Of a stretch of 64,000 bases of DNA, positions 51,427-60,800 are shown one piece after another; the first letter of the stretch is position 1; each line of letters begins with the position of its first letter. Under the pieces are notes generated by a model, which was not told where the DNA came from, did not search any database, and saw only the letters and a list, made by a program, of their open reading frames with translations. The stretch is taken from assembly GCA_024696005.1 (NCBI GenBank), contig JAILHF010000041.1, positions 1-64,000 of the forward strand. Direction: 5' to 3'. The stretch comes from Lachnospiraceae bacterium. Lineage in GTDB: Bacteria > Bacillota > Clostridia > Lachnospirales > Lachnospiraceae. The position numbers were made by a program, and so were the translations under genes.

Positions 51427-51959
51427 GCGCATTGAAGGAATTTCTGCAGACGATCTGCACGGACAGCATTACACAGTATATCGCGTGTTTCATCATATCC
51501 ATGATTCCGCTGATCGAGCTGCGCGGCGCGATCCCCGTGGCTTACCTCTTCAAGGGGATGAACCCCGAGTTCAACCTGGTGGCCGGCTATTGCATCATAG
51601 CCCTGGGGAACATGCTCCCGGTCCCGGTCATCTTTTTCTTCGCACGCAAGGTTCTGGAATGGGGAAAGGATAAAAAGGTCATCGGAAAGTTCTTTACCTT
51701 CTGTCTCGAAAAGGGACACAAGGGAGGCGCGAAGCTGCAGGAAAAAGCGGGACGCGGCCTCTTTCCCGCGCTGGCGCTTTTTGTCGGGATCCCGGTGCCC
51801 GGTACCGGTGCCTGGACGGGCACGCTGGCGGCAAGCCTTTTGGACATGAAGTTCAAGGAAAGCATTCTTGCGGCGATGTGCGGCGTGGTGCTGGCGGGAG
51901 TGATCATAGGCCTGGCCTGCACCCTGGGTGCCGGAGCCCTGTTTGGGATCGCAGGCTGA
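51423..51959 (+). CDS. Small multidrug export family membrane protein
   Basis: 178 residues with about four membrane segments. Motifs SMIPLIELRGAIPVAY, GNMLPVPVIFFFARK and FVGIPVPGTGAWTG(T) are those of the Sm_multidrug_ex family (PF06695). The name comes from one resistance report; the real substrate is unclear. Overlaps hisC by four bases and is followed by a bidirectional terminator. Confidence 0.88.
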   Translation: MSALKEFLQTICTDSITQYIACFIISMIPLIELRGAIPVAYLFKGMNPEFNLVAGYCIIALGNMLPVPVIFFFARKVLEWGKDKKVIGKFFTFCLEKGHKGGAKLQEKAGRGLFPALALFVGIPVPGTGAWTGTLAASLLDMKFKESILAAMCGVVLAGVIIGLACTLGAGALFGIAG

Positions 51960-51981
51960 GATCCGGATTCAAATGAGAAAG

Positions 51982-52009
51982 AAAAAGTCCCGGAAACGGG
52001 ACTTTTTTT
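51982..52009. terminator. Bidirectional intrinsic terminator
   Basis: AAAAAGTCCCG-GAAA-CGGGACTTTTTTT serves the plus-strand exporter and the minus-strand phosphoesterase. Confidence 0.93.
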
Positions 52010-52022
52010 GAAGGTCTTGCGT

Positions 52023-52670
52023 TTACTCCTCCGGGAGAACCACCGGCGTAAGCTTCGGGAACTGTTCTTCCCATTCGCTTTCATAATCAAAGAAATAGGA
52101 CTGGTACGCATTGATGATCAGTGTGCTCCCGTAGGCCTTCAGCCTTTTGTATTCCCTCGAATACGTGGGATGGACATGGCCGTGCAGGAAATAGCGGGGA
52201 TGGTAGCGGTCCATGAGCTCGCGGAAAGCGACAAAGCCCTGATGGGGGCGGTCGTCTCCGTCGCCGATGTGTCTTGCAGGCGCGTGTGCCATGAGGATGT
52301 CGAAGCCGCCGTGCTTGCGCAGCTTGCCGTGAAGCTTTCGCACGCGCCGGTCCATCTCGTGCTGCTCGAACTGCCATTCGCCGGGGCGGTAGCGCAGGCT
52401 GCCTCCCAGACCCAGGATCCGCACCCCTTCGTAAACGAGGATGTCATCCTCCAGAGGAAAGCAGCCGTCGGGCGGGATGCGGTTGTACTTTTCGTCATGG
52501 TTCCCGTGAATGTAATAGACGGGTGCATGGGTAAAGGTGGCCAGAAAAGAGAGGTAGCGGGGATCCAGATCTCCGCAGGAGAGGATGATGTCCACGCCCT
52601 CCAGCTTTTCCGGCTTGAAATAATCCCAGAGACTTTTTGATTCCGTGTCGGCGATCGTCAGTATCCGCAT
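52023..52670 (-). CDS. Calcineurin-like metallophosphoesterase
   Basis: 215 residues, starting at ATG 52670 (MRILTIADTESKSLWDYF); the GTG at 52676 overlaps the upstream stop. Metal ligands appear in SCGDLDPRYL, the GNHDEKY motif and HGHVH, with MAHAP as a further metal-histidine strand. The active site is complete, but the usual first motif DxH is replaced by ADTES. The substrate cannot be predicted. It is downstream of and close to the BMP-like gene, with which it is probably co-transcribed. Confidence 0.87.
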   Translation of the reverse strand: MRILTIADTESKSLWDYFKPEKLEGVDIILSCGDLDPRYLSFLATFTHAPVYYIHGNHDEKYNRIPPDGCFPLEDDILVYEGVRILGLGGSLRYRPGEWQFEQHEMDRRVRKLHGKLRKHGGFDILMAHAPARHIGDGDDRPHQGFVAFRELMDRYHPRYFLHGHVHPTYSREYKRLKAYGSTLIINAYQSYFFDYESEWEEQFPKLTPVVLPEE

Positions 52671-52672
52671 GG

Positions 52673-54586
52673 TCACGCCTCGTCCTTGAGCCCCTGGATC
52701 TCTACCAGTTCCACGGCTTCTTCACGCAATTCCCCGATGTCGGGGATATAACCTTCGATATTCTCGGCAAGCCAGTCCAGTTTGACGGCTTCGTCGGGCG
52801 AGATGGTCTGTCCGTCCTCGCAGCGCAGAGTCCCGTCCTGAGAGTAGATCGGTCCGGTCAGCGGATTGATCGCCATGCAGCGCAGGCCCTCCCGCAGGGT
52901 GCGGAGCAGACGGACCGGTCCGGCGGGAAGGTTGCGCGAATAGATCACATCCACCGCCTCGGAGCTCATGCCCCAGAAATAGTTCAATGCCTGGTCGGCA
53001 AATACGTTTTCGTCGTTTTTGTAACCGCCCCGAAGGATGGAGCGGATGATCTCTTCATAAAGCTTGCCCCAGTGCTGTACGGGCATGGCCAGGCTCACAC
53101 GTTCCCCGTCATTTCCGTTTTCCAGCGCATAAAGGCCGAACTGCTGCGAGGAAGAGGCCTTGATGTTCATGTCTTTTCCCGAGATCAGCGTCACGTTCTT
53201 TTTACGGAAGGCTTCGAAGGGATCGCGGTCTTTGATCATGGACCATTCCAGATAGACCTTCGCATTCGGATTGGTCATCTGCACGCCCAGCGCAAAGGCA
53301 TTGATCTCGGCGGTGGCCCCGTGGATCGGGTAGTCGGCCAGCAGGCCGATGTTTCCGTCTTTCTTCATGGCGCCGGCTATGGCACCCAAAATGAACTTGG
53401 CTTCGTAAGTGCGCAGATAATAGGAACGGATCGCCTTGTGGCCGAGGCTCATCGAACAGTTTAAGATGATCGTCTCGGGGTGCTTGGCGGCGGCCCGGAG
53501 AGCTGCCGGCATCAGCTTGGGCGAGGTGACAAAGAGCACCTTGTGACCGGCCTCCACAGCGGCATCCAGCACATCGTCGGCGTCCACGTCGTCCACCCTC
53601 TCCAGCGAGGAGGTGATGATCTTGTCGCCGAAAACATCTTCCACATATTTGCGGCCCAGCTCATGCGCATAGGTCCAGGCCGAGAGCTGCGCGCTGCGGT
53701 CGTGCACGAAAGCGATCTTCAAAGCCGAAGCACCCGGCAGAAGCTTGCTGAGCGCGGTCTTCTGCGATTCGGGAGTCGGGTTGAGGACCAGCTTCATCTC
53801 GGAACCGCTGTTATAGTTGACAAATTCGGTCCAGAGGCGCATCAGATCCTTGCGGATGTCCACATCGCTCTTGCCGACGGCCTCACGGTAACCGTAGATC
53901 TCGAGATAAAGGCAGAGAGCGTCGCCCGCGGTGATGGTAAACTTGCCGGCGGAGCGGGCCGAAAACTCCTTTTCGAAGAAGGTATAGAGGGCACGGAAAT
54001 CGAGTTCCTGCTCCTTGGTCCATTTCTCGTCGCTTGTGCAGGTCAGCTTCAGCAGACGGCGGAAATTGCCCTCTTTGGACATGTAGAGATAATTGATCCC
54101 CGTGATGTCGTAAAACTCCATGAATTCGTAGTAGATCTTGACGGCAGGTTCGTCGCTCCGCTTCGGGATCATGCGCGTTACCGTGCCCTCGATGCTGACG
54201 GCATCCATGAACTTGGAGACGGAAACCCTCTTGTTTCCCTCCATCACGTAGAACAGGTTGTTGAATTCGTAAGCCTTTATGGGATCGCGCAGGCCTTCCT
54301 CTTCGAGCTCGTCATAGAGCTGGGCCCATTTCATCGCAAATTCCGAATCCGGCTCCAGTATGGGCATGAAATTCCGTGCGAAGGCCGTGGTCCGGCCTGC
54401 GCTGTAGGTGCCTGCGATGGATTTGATCGGGATCTCCACCAGTCCGAGGGAAACCTGCGATTCGATCTCCACATGACTGACGATCTCGTCAAGCACCGGA
54501 AGATAGGGGTACAAACCCTTTCCGGCGCAGGCTCTGTATTCCTTGTCGCCCAGTTTTAATGCTTTTAAGTAATCCGATGTTGCCAT
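52673..54586 (-). CDS. Cytoplasmic ParB-like / BMP-domain protein
   Basis: Start at 54586 (MATSDYLKALKLGDKEY), about 12 bases after GGAGG; the track's extra 16 residues have no ribosome site. 637 residues and no signal peptide or lipobox. The N-terminal part resembles a ParB/Srx fold (IPIKSIAGTYSAGR, then YVMEGNKRVSVSKFM near 110-125). A helical middle region follows to ~270. The C-terminal ~350 residues form a BMP/PnrA-type periplasmic-binding fold (LKIAFVHDRSAQ, VLFVTSPKL, IGLLADYPIHGATAEINAF). BMP proteins bind purine nucleosides, normally outside the cell. Here it is most likely an intracellular ligand sensor, which is inference. Confidence 0.8.
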   Translation of the reverse strand: MATSDYLKALKLGDKEYRACAGKGLYPYLPVLDEIVSHVEIESQVSLGLVEIPIKSIAGTYSAGRTTAFARNFMPILEPDSEFAMKWAQLYDELEEEGLRDPIKAYEFNNLFYVMEGNKRVSVSKFMDAVSIEGTVTRMIPKRSDEPAVKIYYEFMEFYDITGINYLYMSKEGNFRRLLKLTCTSDEKWTKEQELDFRALYTFFEKEFSARSAGKFTITAGDALCLYLEIYGYREAVGKSDVDIRKDLMRLWTEFVNYNSGSEMKLVLNPTPESQKTALSKLLPGASALKIAFVHDRSAQLSAWTYAHELGRKYVEDVFGDKIITSSLERVDDVDADDVLDAAVEAGHKVLFVTSPKLMPAALRAAAKHPETIILNCSMSLGHKAIRSYYLRTYEAKFILGAIAGAMKKDGNIGLLADYPIHGATAEINAFALGVQMTNPNAKVYLEWSMIKDRDPFEAFRKKNVTLISGKDMNIKASSSQQFGLYALENGNDGERVSLAMPVQHWGKLYEEIIRSILRGGYKNDENVFADQALNYFWGMSSEAVDVIYSRNLPAGPVRLLRTLREGLRCMAINPLTGPIYSQDGTLRCEDGQTISPDEAVKLDWLAENIEGYIPDIGELREEAVELVEIQGLKDEA

Positions 54587-54657
54587 TTTTTCATCATCCT
54601 CCCTTGCACTCCGGGATCCGCATGATCCCGCCACGTCTCTTCTCTTATTTTTTTGTT

Positions 54658-54686
54658 ATTCTATAGGAAAGAAACCTGCTTTACAA
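54658..54686 (-). promoter_or_regulatory. Sigma-A promoter for the BMP-like gene
   Basis: Minus strand: TTGTAA, 17 bases, TAGAAT. The ~65-base leader contains CGGGATC-ATGCG-GATCCCG, a perfect 7-bp hairpin or operator just before the ribosome site. Confidence 0.65.
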
Positions 54687-54698
54687 TGGGGATTTTGC

Positions 54699-54727
54699 TT
54701 TATTTCACGGGGGAAATCGTGTAAAAT
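54699..54727 (+). promoter_or_regulatory. Candidate promoter for the methyltransferase
   Basis: TTTATT, a 17-base spacer, TAAAAT. The -35 is weak. It lies back to back with the minus-strand promoter. Confidence 0.4.
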
Positions 54728-54760
54728 AGGGACATATTTAACGAAAAAAGGACGAAAAAC

Positions 54761-55516
54761 ATGGATATTTATTCGGGTTTTGCGGATGTATACGACAGTC
54801 TGATGGATAATGTGCCCTACCGGGAATGGACCGAACGCATTATTTCAAGGCTTAAGGAGAATGGGATCGAAGACGGCCTGGTCCTGGATCTGGGCTGCGG
54901 AACGGGGACGGTCTGCGAACTGCTTTCGGAAGCCGGTTACGACATGATCGGTGTGGATGCTTCCGCGGACATGCTGCGTCTTGCGAACGAAAAGAAGATC
55001 GCAGGCGGGCACGACATCCTCTATCTTCTGCAAGACATGCGTTCCTTCGAGCTGTACGGGACCGTGCGTGCCGTGATCTGCATCTGCGACAGCCTGAATT
55101 ATCTTCTGGAAGAGGAGGAACTGCTGGAGTGTTTCCGCCTGGTAAACAATTATCTGGATCCGGGCGGGCTCTTTCTCTTTGATTTCAATACGGTCCACAA
55201 GTACCGCGACGTGATCGGGGAGACCGTCATTGCCGAAAAGCGCGAGGAATGCAGCTTTATCTGGGAGAACAGCTACGAGGACGGGATCAACGACTGCGAG
55301 CTGACGGTCTTCATGAAAGCCGAAGACGGCCGTTACGATTGCATGGAGGAGGAGCATCTGCAGCGCGGCTATGAGCCTGCGCAGATCAGAGCAGCCCTGG
55401 ATCAGGCGGGCATGATCTTTGTCGGTGCGGAAGATTCGGAAAGCGGCGGGGAGCCGGATGAGACTAGCGAGCGCATCTTTGTGACCGCCCGCGAAAAGGG
55501 AAAGAAGGCATCCTGA
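54761..55516 (+). CDS. Class I SAM-dependent methyltransferase
   Basis: 251 residues. Motif I VLDLGCGTGTVCELL (~41-55), motif II GVDASADML and motif III/IV stretches are intact. The N-terminus (YSGFADVYDSLMDNVPYREW) is that of small-molecule methyltransferases widespread in Clostridia. Acceptor unknown. It is transcribed alone, converging on the CMP-sugar synthetase-like gene. Confidence 0.88.
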   Translation: MDIYSGFADVYDSLMDNVPYREWTERIISRLKENGIEDGLVLDLGCGTGTVCELLSEAGYDMIGVDASADMLRLANEKKIAGGHDILYLLQDMRSFELYGTVRAVICICDSLNYLLEEEELLECFRLVNNYLDPGGLFLFDFNTVHKYRDVIGETVIAEKREECSFIWENSYEDGINDCELTVFMKAEDGRYDCMEEEHLQRGYEPAQIRAALDQAGMIFVGAEDSESGGEPDETSERIFVTAREKGKKAS

Positions 55517-55549
55517 AGCCGCCTCCCGCGGGCCTGACCGGCCGGGGAT

Positions 55550-56317
55550 TCAGACCGGCGCTTCGGAGAGCGGAAGGAAATTGGCGCGCAGATAATCAAG
55601 CAGGCCGGATTCCTTGTGCTCGACCACGAATTCGATGTATTCCAGATCCTCTTTGGCATCCACATCCACGGCCTTGGGGATCACATAGGAGATGACCCTG
55701 TCACCGTGCATCAGGTGATTTTCCCGGATGAAGGAGGTGCGGAGGATGTCCACATAGCCGTCCGGCGTATACACCTGGTCAAAATCCTGCCTGGGGTTGT
55801 TGGCTTCATCGATGGTCATGCCCGGCATGAAACTGCGGTAATAGCCGTCCTCGCGCACGCAGAACATCTTGTAGGGCGGGAAGACCTGTTTGTGGGCACT
55901 GCGGAGGCTCGTGGCCCGCGGATCGGCGAGCATCTTTTCCGCGGCGGCATCCACGATCGCCTGCTCGCGAAGCGGTGAAGTGGGACGCAGATGCATGAAG
56001 AATTCGGGCAGCTTCCCTTCGTTATCTGCCAGCCATCCGATGGCATGCTCCATGAATTCGATGTCCGGAGAAGTGTCCGCGGCATATTCGGCGGGACGCA
56101 GAAAAGGGGTCTCTGCCCCGTAATAGCGCGCGATGGCGGCATACTCCTCGGAATCCGTCGACACGAGGGTGCGTGACACGAGGCGGCAGTTGGCTGCAGC
56201 CGCGATCGCGTAAGCCAGCAGGGGATAGCCCTTGACACAGCGTATATTTTTGTTTTTCACGCCCTTGCTCCCGGAACGCGCCGGGATGATGGCATACATG
56301 AGACCTTTTTCAATCAT
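55550..56317 (-). CDS. Acylneuraminate cytidylyltransferase family protein
   Basis: 255 residues from ATG 56317, ten bases after AAAGGAG; ATG 56326 and ATG 56299 are alternatives. The nucleotide-binding IPARSGSKGVKNKNI motif, DTSPDIEFMEHA, LRPTSPLRE and the later DVDAKEDLEYIE motif match CMP-sialic/legionaminic/pseudaminic acid synthetases. They activate a nonulosonic acid with CTP for use on surface glycans or flagellin. No synthase of the NeuB type is in the window. The gene has its own strong promoter. Confidence 0.85.
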   Translation of the reverse strand: MIEKGLMYAIIPARSGSKGVKNKNIRCVKGYPLLAYAIAAAANCRLVSRTLVSTDSEEYAAIARYYGAETPFLRPAEYAADTSPDIEFMEHAIGWLADNEGKLPEFFMHLRPTSPLREQAIVDAAAEKMLADPRATSLRSAHKQVFPPYKMFCVREDGYYRSFMPGMTIDEANNPRQDFDQVYTPDGYVDILRTSFIRENHLMHGDRVISYVIPKAVDVDAKEDLEYIEFVVEHKESGLLDYLRANFLPLSEAPV

Positions 56318-56343
56318 GACAGTCATGCTCCTTTACGCGCCAC

Positions 56344-56372
56344 AGTATAACACCCGCAGGGATCACTGTCAA
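56344..56372 (-). promoter_or_regulatory. Strong sigma-A promoter for the cytidylyltransferase
   Basis: Minus strand: consensus TTGACA, 17 bases, TG-T-TATACT. The leader is only about 20 bases. Confidence 0.85.
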
Positions 56373-56417
56373 AGGCGGCGGGGAGGCGGGGGCTTTCCGA
56401 AAAGCGCAAGGGAAGCG

Positions 56418-56446
56418 TTGCGTACTTGTGCATCATACGGTATAAT
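56418..56446 (+). promoter_or_regulatory. Sigma-A promoter of the signalling/sugar-acid unit
   Basis: TTGCGT, 17 bases, consensus TATAAT, ~25 bases before the GGGGGGAG ribosome site of the REC-GGDEF gene. Confidence 0.85.
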
Positions 56447-56476
56447 AAGGCTTAACGTACTTAGGGGGGAGAGCCG

Positions 56477-57829
56477 GTGGAAAAATATTGGCTTGTGATA
56501 GCAGATGATGATGTGCTATGCCTGCGAAATGCCAAGCTTCTTCTGAGCGGGAGCAACATGCGCGTCAGTTCCGTGCGGTCGGGACGGGAACTTCTGAAGT
56601 TCCTGGAAAAGAACCGCCCGGACCTGGTTCTTTTGGATGTGCTCATGCCCGAAATGGATGGGTTTGAGACCTATCAGCGCATCCGGGCTTTCGAGGAACA
56701 GGAGGAACGCCAGCCGATCCCCGTGATCTTTCTGACGGGCGAGAATGACAGCGAGATCGAGACGAGAGGTCTGAAACTCGGTGCTTCGGATTTTATCCGG
56801 AAGCCCTTCAATGCGGATATCCTGCTCAGGCGTATCCAGAATATCATTGCGAACAGAAAAAAGATCCGGGATCTGACGGCCGAGGCCGAGACCGATCACC
56901 TGACGGGCTTTTACAACAAGGCCGGAACGGAGGAGAGGCTGACGGAGCTTTGCAGCGCGGGCGGCGGCATGCTCATGATCCTGGACCTGGACGATTTCAA
57001 GCTGGTCAACGATCTGTACGGACACGAGATGGGTGACAAGGTCCTGCGCGGATTTGCCGACATCACGCGTTCGAGCAGCCGTGCGGATGATGTGCTCGGG
57101 CGCATCGGCGGCGACGAATTCCTGGTGTTTTTCCGAAACGCCAAGGATGAGAGGGCCGTGGAAGCGTTTTCGGACCGGCTGAACAGGAGGCTGCGCGAGG
57201 AATGCGTCAGTCTGATGGGAGAGGATTTCAAGGTCCCGATCGGCGTATCGGTTGGCTGTGTAGTCGTGCCGGAAAGCGGCGGGAATTACCGCACGCTCTT
57301 CAGGCTTGCGGACAGGGCTCTCTATCAGGTGAAACAGAACGGCAAGCACGCCTGCCGCATATGCAATACCGAAGTGGAAGGAGACGACGGAACGGAGGCG
57401 GCTCTGGATCTGGAAGTGGAGCTGACGAACATGCTCAAGGTCTGCGGTGAGCGGAACGAGGCAGCCAAGGCCATGTGGGTCGGGCAGGATGCGTTCAGCT
57501 GGATCTACCGCTTCATGGACCGCTACAGCCAGCGTTATCATAATAAGCTCACCTTCCTGCAGTTCGGTCTTTTTGAGGATGGCTGCGGTGGTGAAGAGGA
57601 GCTCAAGGAGGCGGTCTATCAGTTCGGCTGCGTATTGCAGAGCAGGCTGCGCCGCAATGACGTGATCACGCAGAACCGCTCGAACTGCTTTTTCCTGCTC
57701 CTTCCGGAGCTGGCGGAACGGGATCTGAATTCGGTGCTCACCCGTGTGCGCAGCGAATGGGTCAAAACGGGGGCCGGAAAAGGAGTGCGGCTGGAATATG
57801 CGGTGGCGTTCGGCGGCGGCGAAGGATGA
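56477..57829 (+). CDS. Response regulator / diguanylate cyclase with degenerate C-terminal domain
   Basis: 450 residues, GTG start behind GGGGGGAG. Receiver domain ~1-125: DDD pocket, phospho-Asp in LVLLDVLMPEMD, Lys in FIRKPFN. GGDEF domain ~140-300 with TDHLTGFYNK and IGGDEFLVFF (GGDEF ~211-215). RADD five residues before GGDEF is an RxxD inhibitory site. The last ~130 residues (ending RNDVITQNRSNCFFLLLPELAERD) look like a second GGDEF fold that has lost the signature. Phosphorylation probably activates cyclic di-GMP synthesis. It lies 12 bases before the hybrid kinase gene, its likely cognate partner. Confidence 0.92.
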   Translation: MEKYWLVIADDDVLCLRNAKLLLSGSNMRVSSVRSGRELLKFLEKNRPDLVLLDVLMPEMDGFETYQRIRAFEEQEERQPIPVIFLTGENDSEIETRGLKLGASDFIRKPFNADILLRRIQNIIANRKKIRDLTAEAETDHLTGFYNKAGTEERLTELCSAGGGMLMILDLDDFKLVNDLYGHEMGDKVLRGFADITRSSSRADDVLGRIGGDEFLVFFRNAKDERAVEAFSDRLNRRLREECVSLMGEDFKVPIGVSVGCVVVPESGGNYRTLFRLADRALYQVKQNGKHACRICNTEVEGDDGTEAALDLEVELTNMLKVCGERNEAAKAMWVGQDAFSWIYRFMDRYSQRYHNKLTFLQFGLFEDGCGGEEELKEAVYQFGCVLQSRLRRNDVITQNRSNCFFLLLPELAERDLNSVLTRVRSEWVKTGAGKGVRLEYAVAFGGGEG

Positions 57830-57841
57830 TGAGGACGGTGA

Positions 57842-60800
57842 ATGAGAAGAAGGCGTACGGTTGACAGGGAGGAGCACAGGCTCCGGGTCAGGAATACGGT
57901 CATCTCTCTTATCGTGATCCTGTTTTTTGTCGGGATCATTCTGCTTTTTTATTCCATGCTTTATGCGGAGAAACGGCGCAGCATCATCCAAAGCGGAAGG
58001 ATGACGGCAACGCAGACGGCGGACCGCTTTGATGATTACCTCACCGCGGTCGTGGATGAGGTGCGCATCACATCCTTTACCCTGGAAGACATGGTGGACC
58101 GGGGAAAGGGCAAAGAGGAACTGCTGGATTATCTGGTCGGGCAGACATCTGCCATAACCCAGACCGTTTTTGAAAATACCACGGGACTGTATGCCTACAT
58201 CAACGGCGTCTATCTGGACGGAGCATACTGGGAGCCCGGGGATGATTATGTCGTGGAGGAGCGCCCCTGGTATATCAAGGCTTTGAGCGGAGGCGGCGAG
58301 ATCGTTCTCGTGGAGCCTTACCTCGACATGCAGACCGGGGATGTCATCATGACCATCGCCAAGCTTCTGAAGGACAAAAAGAGCGTGGTCGCCGTGGACA
58401 TCACCCTGGATTACATCCAGACGGTCACGGAGCAGACGGTGAAAAGCGGCGAGTCGGACATCGAGTTCATCCTGGATGAAACGGGACATGTGGTCGCGCA
58501 TTCGGACCGGAGCGAGATCGGGAAGGACTATTTTGCGGAGCAGGGAACGCTCGCAGCGGAGCTGATGGCGGATCTGAATGCTTCGGAGAGGGATTTCCTC
58601 GAGCTGGATCATGACGGCAACCGTTATATCGCCTATTCGGCAAAGATAAGGAACAACTGGCGCTGCGTATCGGTCAAGAACGCCACCAGGATCTTCCGGC
58701 CGCTGACCACGATCATGCTGTTTGCGGTCGTGCTTTCGGCTGCCGTTGTTGCCGTTCTTTTGCAGATCTTCCGAAGCTCCAACGAACGCAGCCTGATCGC
58801 GGAACGCCTGAACAAGCAGCTTTCTTCCTCGGTCGAGATCTACCGCTCCGCCCAGGATCTGGATATTCTGAACGATACCTATGCGGAGCTGCTCGCCGAC
58901 GACCGCGGCCGCGGTGATCCCCTCGGCAGTTATCAGGAGAACGCCCAGCTTGCGGTGCTGGCAAATCTGGACAAGATCGTGGACCTGTCCTGCAAGACCG
59001 AAGTCATGGACTTTGTCGATTTTTCGACGATGGACGAGAGGATGAGGGGGCGCAGGACGATCACCCTCGAGTTTCTGACCTCGGACAAGACCTGGCTGCG
59101 CGGCCGTCTCATCGTTTCACGCTATTCGCCGGAAGGCGACATTTCCCACGTGCTTTGGATGATGGAAGACATCGACGAGGAGAAGCGGAACCGTGACCGG
59201 ATGACCGAGGCCATAAAGACGCTGAACAACCAGCTGAGCTCGGTGGCGAACATCTATTATTCGCTGCATGACATCGATCTGGTCAACAACAGACTGGACG
59301 AGATCAAGACCGAAGAACCGGGGCCGGACGAGCTTCCCGTGGAGTCCTCCGAAAACGCGCAGGAAGTGCTCTTTGACGTGATGCGCCAGCTGACGGACAA
59401 AGGATGGATGGAGGACAGCCTGAAGTTCATCGATCTGTCAACGATACAGTCGAGGATGAAGGACCGGGATTCCATTTCCTGGGAATTCATGAGCATTTTG
59501 AAGATCTGGTTCCGCGAACGTTTTGTCGTGAGCCGCCGGGATGAGAACGGAGAAGCAAGCCATGTGCTCTGGATGGTGGAGAACATTGACGAAGAGAAGC
59601 GCGGCAGGGAGCGGCTTAAGGAAACGGCGCAGATCCTGAATACCCAGATCTCGTCCATCGCGGGCATCTACATGACCATGTACGAGATGAACATCGTGGA
59701 CGATACCTTTAACGAGATCAAGGCATCCAACGAGCTGATCGTGCAGTTGATCGGGAGAGGGCATGAGCATGCGCAGGCCATCCTGCAGAAGGTCATGGAG
59801 CACATGACCGATTCCTCGGCGCTCGACGAGATGCGCAAGTTCATCGTCTTTGACACGCTTGATGAACGCCTCGGCGGACGCAATACCATAGCGCTGGAAT
59901 ACCCGAGCTCGCAGAACGAATGGCGGCGTGCCCGTTTCATCGTGTCGAAGCGCGATGAGGACGGACGGCTCACGCATGTGCTCTGGCTGGTCGAGAACAT
60001 CGACAAGGAAAAGAAGGACAGAGAACGGCTGCTCGACATGTCGCAGCGCGCCATCGCGGCAAGCGAGGCCAAATCGGCCTTCCTTTCCAACATGTCCCAC
60101 GAGATCCGCACGCCCATCAATGCGGTGCTGGGCATGAACGAGATGATCCTGCGGGAATGCGAGGACGAGGAGATCCTGTTCTATTCGGAGAACATCCGGA
60201 CCGCCGGGAACACGCTTCTCGGCATCATCAACGATATCCTGGATTTCTCCAGGATCGAAGCCGGCAAGGTGGAGATCATCCCGGTGGATTACGATCTGTG
60301 CTCGACCCTGAACGATCTGGTGAACATGACGCAGACGAGGGCCGAGGACAAGGGGCTACGCTTCATCACCCGCTTCGACCGGAATACGCCCAGGCTTTTG
60401 AACGGCGACGAGGTGCGCATCAAGCAGATCATCATGAACATCCTCACGAACGCCGTCAAATATACCGATCAGGGCGAGATCGTATTCTCGCTTTCCTCCG
60501 AATGGCCAGAAGGCGAAGAGGACAGCGTGAACCTGCACGTCTCCGTGAAGGATACCGGTGTGGGCATACGTGCCGAGGACATGGAGAGGCTGTTTACGGA
60601 ATTTGACCGCATCGATGAAGGAAAGAACCGTCAGGTGGAAGGAACGGGCCTTGGCATGAACATTACCAGGAGCCTTCTGGACATGATGGGGAGCACGCTT
60701 GAGGTGCAGAGCACCTACGGCGTGGGCTCGGAATTCTCCTTCACGCTCAGGCAGAAGGTCGTGAACCGCAAGCCGCTCGGCGATTACGAGGAGTCGTACC

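Noticed and set aside
53480-54559. 359-residue plus-strand ORF across the BMP-like gene
   Set aside because: Antisense to the minus-strand gene, which has a promoter, ribosome site and recognisable domains.
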